57,923 bases of DNA from Rossellomorea aquimaris (GTDB taxonomy: Bacteria; Bacillota; Bacilli; Bacillales; Bacillaceae_B). Shown here one piece after another: positions 52,171-57,923 of the stretch. Each line of letters begins with the position of its first letter. Position 1 is the stretch's first letter. The notes beneath the pieces are model-generated. The model made no database searches and was not told the origin of the DNA. It saw only the letters and a program-made list of their open reading frames with translations. The stretch is from positions 410,094 through 468,016 of the forward strand of contig NZ_QNRJ01000002.1 in NCBI RefSeq assembly GCF_003315075.1, written 5' to 3'. The translations under genes were made by a program, and so were the position numbers.

Positions 52171-52350
52171 CCCGGCAATTGGCGTTGAAGTGAATGAATG
52201 ATAGGATGTATGTACCGGATCGGATCTTGCGTAAGGGAAAATGACATCTCGAGAATCCTCCTATTGATGCTTCTCCCATTATTTTTACCATTTCCCTCCC
52301 AATTATTACGAGGATTAAGACACTATCTGACAATCTTCATGAATTCTTCC

Positions 52351-53439
52351 TCAATTAATCTTCACATGTAATTTTTCGTTAGAAGAATGTTCAAGATAAA
52401 ATTCAACCATTTTTTCAATTTGACTTGAGAGGGTTGGGCATTGAATGTGAGATCCTCTTAAGTCTTCTTGAGCATATTGACAATTAAACCTTCCTTCAAG
52501 TGTAAAATAATCAAGCGCTTCACGTTCTACCTTCAAGTATCTGCGTACAAACCGAAAGCCCAGTGCCCAATTGGAAAGAGATAAGGGAACTTTCCCCCGA
52601 GGCTGTTTCTTGTACATATGCCATAGAATCTGTTCATACACTTCCTTTACCGTCACTGGTTGTGGATCGGTAAGGTGATAGGTTTTTCCTGTTCCGATCC
52701 CTTCATGGCCGAGGTATATCGAAGCCCGGACGACATATTCGACGGGAACGATATTGATGAGGGCATTTCCTTCTCCGAGAAAGGGTATCCAGGGTAAAAA
52801 GGATAATCGCTTAAACATATTCATAATAAAATACGGACCATCAAACTTAACTGTCTCACCCGTCTTTGAACTTCCTTTAACGATACCGGGACGGATGATC
52901 GTAATCGGCAGGATTCCCTTCAGTTCCGAAACGCATACCTCTGCTTCATACTTTGTCTGTTCGTAGAAATTATTAAAGCGGTCAGGACACAGAAGCTCCT
53001 TCTCATAAATCTCTCCTTTACGTGTACCGGCCACAAACGCAGTAGAGAAATAAACATATCTCTTTAATCGGTGAAGAGTTTCACAGAAAGAATTAACGTG
53101 CCGTGTTCCCTCGACGTTTACTTTATATGCAAGATTTTCAGGCACGGCAAGATCATAGATGGCAGCCAAGTGCCAGACATACTCCACTGTTTCACGTATT
53201 TCAGCTATGTTCCCTTCTGACATTCCAAGATCAGGTTGTGTAATGTCCCCCTGGACTAAAATGAGGTCGGTTTCCTTATTTCCTGCAAGCTTACCGGCTA
53301 ATTCCTCTGCTTCTTCAGTCATAGTGGCTAAATGAAGCAAGTAGATCGATGACGCCTTTTCTTGACTAATTAATTCTTCCACAATATTAAGACTCAAAAA
53401 CCCTGGAAACCCCGTGATTAAATAGTTCCCTTTCTTCAT
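52351..53439 (-). CDS. Extended-SDR / NAD-binding_4 family reductase-like protein
   Basis: 362 aa. N-terminal Rossmann motif LITGFPGFLSLNIVEEL (GxxGFL), VWHLAAIYDL, and YxxxK in NNFYEQTKYEAE. The male-sterility/fatty-acyl reductase-like arrangement suggests a thioester, lipid or sugar-nucleotide substrate; none can be named. Start ATG 53439; its Shine-Dalgarno is part of a nine-G tract (53447-53455), unusual and slippage-prone. Single gene before the RND pump terminator. Confidence 0.8.
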   Translation of the reverse strand: MKKGNYLITGFPGFLSLNIVEELISQEKASSIYLLHLATMTEEAEELAGKLAGNKETDLILVQGDITQPDLGMSEGNIAEIRETVEYVWHLAAIYDLAVPENLAYKVNVEGTRHVNSFCETLHRLKRYVYFSTAFVAGTRKGEIYEKELLCPDRFNNFYEQTKYEAEVCVSELKGILPITIIRPGIVKGSSKTGETVKFDGPYFIMNMFKRLSFLPWIPFLGEGNALINIVPVEYVVRASIYLGHEGIGTGKTYHLTDPQPVTVKEVYEQILWHMYKKQPRGKVPLSLSNWALGFRFVRRYLKVEREALDYFTLEGRFNCQYAQEDLRGSHIQCPTLSSQIEKMVEFYLEHSSNEKLHVKIN

Positions 53440-53483
53440 ATCGATTCCCCCCCCCGCCAAGGACTTCTTTCAAAATGGGTAAT

Positions 53484-53555
53484 AAAAAAAGCTAACCTGC
53501 AGTCTAAGGTACCTGCTCGATTTGAGGAGATGACTACTTAGCTGTCAGGTTGGCT
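53484..53555 (-). terminator. Terminator of the RND pump gene
   Basis: AGCCAACCTG (minus) pairs with CAGGTTAGCT over a long internal loop; TTTTTTT follows on the minus strand. Confidence 0.7.
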
Positions 53556-53568
53556 CGTTTGACTTTGA

Positions 53569-56500
53569 CTATTCTTTATTACCGTATGCTTCACGATTTC
53601 TCTTCATTCTTCTCGTTTCTTTATCAAAGAAACTGTATACGATGGGAATGACATAAATCGTTAACAGTGTGCTGCTTATTAATCCACCAATGACGGCTAT
53701 CCCCATCGGCTGATTGATCTCAGTACCTTCCCCGAGTCCCAGGGCAAGAGGTAACAAGCCAAGTATAGTCGTCAATGCGGTCATTAATATCGGCCGTGCC
53801 CGGTCTTGAACCGCTTCAACAATACTATCAAAGCTATTGATTCCTGATTCTTTACGCTGGTTGATGTAATCAACAATCACAATCGCATTGTTTACAACAA
53901 TGCCTGCCAGGACAATGACACCAATGATCGCTGAAATGCTTATAGGTGTTTGTGTTACAGCCAGCGCTATTGCGACCCCGATGACCATGAGCGGCACTGT
54001 AAACATAATGACGAATGGATATTTAAAGGATTCAAACTGTGCAGCCATGACCATATACACAAGAATAATTGCCAGTCCAAGTGCAAGTGCCATATCGTCA
54101 ATGGAATCTTCCAGTAACTCCCTGTCACCACTGAATGAAACCAATGTCTCATTCGGAAGTTCCAAAGATTCTATCTTCTCATCCACAGCTTTCGAGATTG
54201 CCCCGAGATTGGTGGACGAAGAATACTTCAAAGTGAATTGAACGGCGTGCTGCTGATCGATTCTCTGTATACTGACAGGACCATCTTCTATCGAAAAATC
54301 CACTACAGAATTTAATTGAATATACTTCCCTTGTCCGTTAGGGATAAGTAGTTTCTTCAGGGAGTCAAGATTCTCCGTAATATTACGGTCATATTGTACA
54401 AGGACGTTTATGACATCAGACGTTTCTGTAACCATTTGAGTCGCCAATACACCTCGTGTTACATCCTGTACAAGTGTGCCTATTTGAGCTGGTGCCAACC
54501 CTTGTTCGAGAGCTTTGTCACGGTTCACTTTCATTTGGACTTCTTTGACCGTTTCCATTTGATCCGTCGTTACTTCTGAGACGTTTTCCATACCCTTCAA
54601 AGAATGGAATAATGTATCGACAGATTGATCCAATCGATTTGGATCTGTATCCCTTAAATTGAACGTCAGGGTTTGAGGGCTGGAACCTGATGTTGACTGA
54701 AGGTTAAAAGAAATTTCCGATGAATCATTTACCTTCTTTGCAGCTTTTTCTATCTCAGGTTTTACTTCATCTGCAAAAGTGAATATGGATCTCCCACGAT
54801 CTTCTAAAGGCTTCATTTTCACGTACACTTCAGCAATATTCCCTTTTGAACTTCCTCTAAAGGACTCTTCCTGAGTTGTACCGACCAGGCTTACAAAAAC
54901 ATCGACATCTTTTTCCTTTTCCAGCCTATCTTCAATTGCATTTACAACTTTGTTTGTCTCTTCCACGGATGCTCCATTATCTAATTCGACCCTCATATTG
55001 AAAAACCCTTCATCCGTTGGAGGTAAAAACTGTGTTCCTACTGTCGTCAAGCCGAAACCGCCTGCGACCAGAGTGAGAGCCGTAATAAACAGGACGATGA
55101 ATCGGTGACGAAGGGCCCACTTGATAGATCTCGCAAATGTTTTTCTGCTTTTTGAGCGCCTACGCTTCGCTTCGAGATTTCCTTTAGGCTTCTTCAATAA
55201 TCTGCTTGCTAACATCGGGATGACCGTTAAGGCTACAACGAGGGATGCTAATAAGCTAAAAGAAATGGTCAGGGCAAATTCGGTAAATAATTCACCAAGC
55301 AAACCTGAAATAAAGACAACAGGTAAAAACACTGCAACTGTTGTTAAAGTAGATGCCGTAATGGCTCCACCCACTTCTTTGGCTCCGATACTCGCAGCCT
55401 CTCTCGGTGTTTTCCCAAGGGAAAGGTGCCGATAAATATTTTCAATGACAACAATGGCATTATCCACAAGCATTCCAATTCCAAGGGCAAGTGCTCCGAG
55501 AGTCATGATATTCAAAGCAAAATCAGCAAAGAACATTAAGACAAATGTAACGATGACAGAGTATGGAATCGCCACACCAATGATTAACGGACTCTTTACA
55601 TTCTTCAGGAATAGAAATAGAACAAGCATGGCAAAAGCCCCGCCAATGATAAGGGAATTTGCAATATTTCCTATCGCTTGGGTAATGTAGTCCCCCTGAT
55701 CAAAGAGAATGTCTGCTTTGATTGATTTGTATTGGTCTTGTTGAAGTAGACGATCCAGCTCATCTTGAAAGGCTTTTGAAACAGAAGCTGTGTTTGCGTC
55801 CGATTGTTGTAACACGCTAAAAAGGATGGCAGAGTCCTGATTGGCACGAGTGATCGTATTCGTGTCCTGCTGCTTCTTCTCAACAGCCGCCACTTCCCCA
55901 AGGGTGATCTTCTTACCATTTTGAGGATTCACTTGAAGCACCAATTTTTCCAGCTCATCAACGGACTGTAATTCACTCATGACACGGGTGGTTAAGGTTT
56001 GTCCATCAGTTTCTATGGTATCCCCAGGTGATGTTATATTATTTGCTCTAATCGTGTTAATAACGTCAGATTGACTTAAACGATTATCTTTCAGCGCTTG
56101 TTGATTTAATTCAATGACCACTTCATCCTGGAGTGAACCAGAAACGTTTACATTGGCCACTCCTTCAACCCGGGTTAATTCCAACTTCAAATTCTCGGAT
56201 AGCGTTTTTAAATTACTTTCCTTACCCTCTTCACGCAAAGAGAATTGAATGATAGGAAATTGGGCCGGATCGAACTTAAGAAACCTGGGGTTATCCGCCC
56301 CATCCGGAAGTGGGTTTTGATCTATTCTTTGAAGTACATCATTTTCTATCTCATCAATGGAGGTTGTCCATGAAAATTCAAGGAGAATGAAGTTTGAGCC
56401 TTCACTGGAAGTAGATTGGATGTTTTTCATTCCTGGTAAAGTGGACAAGCTCTCTTCCAGTGGTTTCGTCAACTTTTCCACCACTTCTTCAGGACTTGCG

Positions 56501-56658
56501 CCAGGATAATTAGTCACGACGACCCCAACTGGAGGATTTAGATCAGGAATGAGCTTTAATGGGATTCGGAGGAGGGAAACTCCTCCAAGAATAAGAATGA
56601 GTAGCATGGTGACAATGGTGAATACAGGACGGCGTATGGAAAAATCACTAATTTTCAA
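53569..56658 (-). CDS. RND efflux permease, HAE1 type (SwrC-like)
   Basis: 1029 aa. Typical AcrB/SwrC layout: TM1 near residue 12-30, large porter loop, TM2-6 (about 335-475) with the proton-relay Asp region LALGIGMLVDNAIVVIENIY, second porter loop, TM8-12 (about 860-1010) with VVNNAIVIVDYIN. N-terminus MKISDFSIRRPVFTIVTMLL. B. subtilis SwrC (about 1065 aa) exports surfactin; the substrate here is unknown. TTG start 56658 with GGGGAG seven bases upstream. No membrane-fusion partner is adjacent, as expected for Gram-positive single-gene pumps. Confidence 0.92.
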   Translation of the reverse strand: MKISDFSIRRPVFTIVTMLLILILGGVSLLRIPLKLIPDLNPPVGVVVTNYPGASPEEVVEKLTKPLEESLSTLPGMKNIQSTSSEGSNFILLEFSWTTSIDEIENDVLQRIDQNPLPDGADNPRFLKFDPAQFPIIQFSLREEGKESNLKTLSENLKLELTRVEGVANVNVSGSLQDEVVIELNQQALKDNRLSQSDVINTIRANNITSPGDTIETDGQTLTTRVMSELQSVDELEKLVLQVNPQNGKKITLGEVAAVEKKQQDTNTITRANQDSAILFSVLQQSDANTASVSKAFQDELDRLLQQDQYKSIKADILFDQGDYITQAIGNIANSLIIGGAFAMLVLFLFLKNVKSPLIIGVAIPYSVIVTFVLMFFADFALNIMTLGALALGIGMLVDNAIVVIENIYRHLSLGKTPREAASIGAKEVGGAITASTLTTVAVFLPVVFISGLLGELFTEFALTISFSLLASLVVALTVIPMLASRLLKKPKGNLEAKRRRSKSRKTFARSIKWALRHRFIVLFITALTLVAGGFGLTTVGTQFLPPTDEGFFNMRVELDNGASVEETNKVVNAIEDRLEKEKDVDVFVSLVGTTQEESFRGSSKGNIAEVYVKMKPLEDRGRSIFTFADEVKPEIEKAAKKVNDSSEISFNLQSTSGSSPQTLTFNLRDTDPNRLDQSVDTLFHSLKGMENVSEVTTDQMETVKEVQMKVNRDKALEQGLAPAQIGTLVQDVTRGVLATQMVTETSDVINVLVQYDRNITENLDSLKKLLIPNGQGKYIQLNSVVDFSIEDGPVSIQRIDQQHAVQFTLKYSSSTNLGAISKAVDEKIESLELPNETLVSFSGDRELLEDSIDDMALALGLAIILVYMVMAAQFESFKYPFVIMFTVPLMVIGVAIALAVTQTPISISAIIGVIVLAGIVVNNAIVIVDYINQRKESGINSFDSIVEAVQDRARPILMTALTTILGLLPLALGLGEGTEINQPMGIAVIGGLISSTLLTIYVIPIVYSFFDKETRRMKRNREAYGNKE

Positions 56659-56707
56659 ACGGGTGCTCCCCTTTCTATATCTATATCGTTCACTACGGTT
56701 TGGAAGC

Positions 56708-56747
56708 AGTTAATGTTAACTATAGTCTCTTCAGGAAAATCCTTCAA
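56708..56747 (-). promoter_or_regulatory. Sigma-A promoter of the RND pump with overlapping inverted repeat
   Basis: Minus strand: TTGAAG (56747-56742), 17 bases, TATAGT (56724-56719). AGTTAATGTTAACT (56708-56721), a perfect 6-2-6 inverted repeat, overlaps the -10 and the start site, the usual position for a repressor operator. Confidence 0.6.
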
Positions 56748-56854
56748 TATTAAAGCGGCTACAATAGAAAATGTTCACAAATAATTCACCTCGATAAATA
56801 AATACACCCAATCTGTAAACACTATTTTTATACTGAAACGTTAGGAGCAATAGC

Positions 56855-57727
56855 ATGGCGAATTGGGTTCCATTTGTATCCCTTAGTCTTATCAGCATTA
56901 TCCTGTTAGTCATAATTGTCGTTAAGAACCGTCATATGTCTGCTCGGATTTTATTATTTTGGCTTTTCATTTCCGGCTTAGCTTATGTATTCGAATATAT
57001 CATCTTTGTTTTATTTAACAGCTATACGTATCATCCCCATATAATATCGAATAATTACAATGACAGTGTGTTAGGATCGATTAGTTCTCAAGCCTTTTCT
57101 GTGCCGATCGCCCTCACGTATATTGTTGTCTATCATTTAAGAGCGACACGGATTGCCTTGATCATTGGTTTATTCTTTCTCATTGAAACATGGTTCACCT
57201 ATTCAAATTTGTATGAACACCATTGGTGGCAATCGTATTACACATCATTTTTCTTACTCATTTCTGTCATCCTGTCTAAAGTGTGGTGGAAGCTGCTTGA
57301 AGATGATCCTAATCACTATGTACTATTCATTACCTTGTTTTTTGCTCTGTCGACCGTCTCTCTTTCATTTGCCTGGATTCTATCATCCCTTTTGGAACTA
57401 TATATCATCCCATTGAATCATTTCTCTAATCCTACGCGGGACTTGATTGCGGGAAATGCGATATACATTTGGTTTACCACCTACTTTTATGCACTGGTTA
57501 TCTTTTTTAGAAATAAGGATAAGCAATATGCACTGTTGACCATCCTTTTCCTGTTAACCATAGAAGTATTCATGGTCCAAGAAGGTGTATTGCTATTAAA
57601 AAGCCCGATCATGATAATGATACTTCCCCTTTTTCATTTTTCTGTGATTGCAATTGGCGGATACTATTACAATCATCATTTCCCTAATTATGTTGAAATC
57701 ACACGAAAAGGACTGCCCTCTCGATAA
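56855..57727 (+). CDS. Hypothetical multi-pass membrane protein
   Basis: 290 aa, about nine membrane helices covering nearly the whole length. Aromatic-rich loops (LYEHHWWQSYYTSFF, HPHIISNNYN) and a short basic C-terminus. Topology and size resemble CBO0543-type Bacillus proteins (compare 44809-45333), but I do not see clear homology. AGGAGC lies seven bases before the ATG. Divergent from the RND gene; the terminator stem begins inside its last codons. Confidence 0.75.
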   Translation: MANWVPFVSLSLISIILLVIIVVKNRHMSARILLFWLFISGLAYVFEYIIFVLFNSYTYHPHIISNNYNDSVLGSISSQAFSVPIALTYIVVYHLRATRIALIIGLFFLIETWFTYSNLYEHHWWQSYYTSFFLLISVILSKVWWKLLEDDPNHYVLFITLFFALSTVSLSFAWILSSLLELYIIPLNHFSNPTRDLIAGNAIYIWFTTYFYALVIFFRNKDKQYALLTILFLLTIEVFMVQEGVLLLKSPIMIMILPLFHFSVIAIGGYYYNHHFPNYVEITRKGLPSR

Positions 57728-57773
57728 TTCATCTTTATAATAAATGAGATGAATAACCAGGACAGTCCTTTTT
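57706..57773 (+). terminator. Nested-hairpin terminator
   Basis: AAAAGGACTG/CAGTCCTTTT outer stem with inner ATTCATCT/AGATGAAT (57727-57754), then TTTT. The 5' arm is within the coding end. Confidence 0.7.
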
Positions 57774-57825
57774 AGTGGCTATTTTGTTTAAGATTTGCAT
57801 TTAAGATGAGTGTAGAAAGAATCAT

Positions 57826-57923
57826 GGTCCGTTCCTTTCCGCTCCAGGCACTTGCTTTCCGCGGGGAGGAAGTCGAGCCTCCTCGACGTTCCGTCTGTGG
57901 GGTCTCGACCTTTCCTCTATTTC
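57826..57923. repeat. Dispersed Bacillus-type repeat, cut by the window edge
   Basis: Text such as CGTTCCTTTCCGCTCCAGGC, CACTTGCTTTCCGCGGGG, GAGCCTCCTCGACG and CTGTGGGGTCTCGACC is typical of bcr-like interspersed repeats of Bacillaceae. GC-rich against its AT-rich surroundings. GAAGTCGAGCCTC is followed by a near complement, so a folded RNA or DNA is possible. It continues beyond the window. Confidence 0.6.

Noticed and set aside
1..57923. CRISPR arrays, IS elements, prophage genes, tRNA or rRNA
   Set aside because: No regularly spaced repeats, transposase or integrase motifs, or cloverleaf/TTCGANTC-type sequences were noticed on reading both strands.

Overview
The window reads as a chromosomal segment of a low-to-moderate G+C, endospore-forming Bacillaceae species related to, but not identical with, Bacillus subtilis (Bacillus/Rossellomorea-type). 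Reasons: strong AGGAGG-type ribosome sites, frequent TTG/GTG starts, spore genes (sspD, Spo0E-like phosphatases, SASP-like genes), SigI/RsgI, KinE, CheV, FadR and S-box regulation, and gene content matching the yko-ykr-ykv-yku part of the B. subtilis chromosome (sigI, ykoY, sspD, ktrD, ykrP, kinE, ogt, the mtn cluster, mhqR, ykvI, ykvS, ykvT, queCDE, ptsHI, ykwB, patA, cheV, ykyB, fadH, ykuI). Genes are mostly on the minus strand, in short operons separated by strong hairpin terminators. There is no phage, IS, CRISPR, rRNA or tRNA. Fragments of dispersed Bacillus-type repeats lie at both edges.

Layout. 1-7.6 kb: c-di-GMP receptor-like YkuI, FadR-controlled fadH, a PAS-GGDEF-EAL protein, a Pro/Tyr-rich small protein, YkyB, chemotaxis coupling protein CheV, and a small gene broken by an in-frame TGA. 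7.6-9.6 kb: queC-queD-queE under a preQ1-I riboswitch whose terminator and antiterminator can both be read. 9.7-16 kb: CorA, PatA, a small basic protein, a GNAT protein and the PTS phosphorelay ptsHI. 16-23.4 kb: a FetAB-like ABC pair, a MoxR/DUF58/DUF4129 operon, an SDR enzyme, a Spo0E-like phosphatase and a LysM/SleB cell-wall hydrolase. 23.5-29.5 kb: ykvS, a DUF2254 membrane protein, ykvI, an M3 peptidase, the MarR regulator mhqR and a second Spo0E-like gene. 29.6-37.7 kb: the full methionine-salvage cluster (mtnDBXW, mtnE, mtnU, mtnKA) with two SAM-I riboswitches, one with an unusually enlarged P3 arm. 37.7-42.3 kb: an ArsR-DUF2087 regulator behind a perfect 40-bp palindrome, ogt, kinE and ykrP. 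42.4-47.2 kb: a B12-type radical SAM protein with a structured leader, a frameshifted SASP-like gene, a CBO0543-like protein, ktrD and sspD. 47.2-57.9 kb: rsgI-sigI and an adjacent secreted charged DUF5667 protein, the TerC protein YkoY with a yybP-ykoY (Mn) riboswitch, an extended SDR, a SwrC-like RND pump and an unknown membrane protein.

How it works together. Most of the window is conserved housekeeping and stress or sporulation physiology. The methionine-salvage block is the most integrated system: MtnK and MtnA make methylthioribulose-1-P, then MtnB, MtnW, MtnX and MtnD convert it to ketomethylthiobutyrate. MtnE transaminates this, probably from glutamine, and the omega-amidase MtnU removes the ketoglutaramate by-product. 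No clearly new multi-gene defence or metabolic system is visible. The best leads are regulatory: the enlarged S-box, the 40-bp palindrome, the radical-SAM leader, an operator on the RND-pump promoter, and a G9 tract in a ribosome-binding region. Two broken small genes and the SigI-linked charged secreted protein are further leads.
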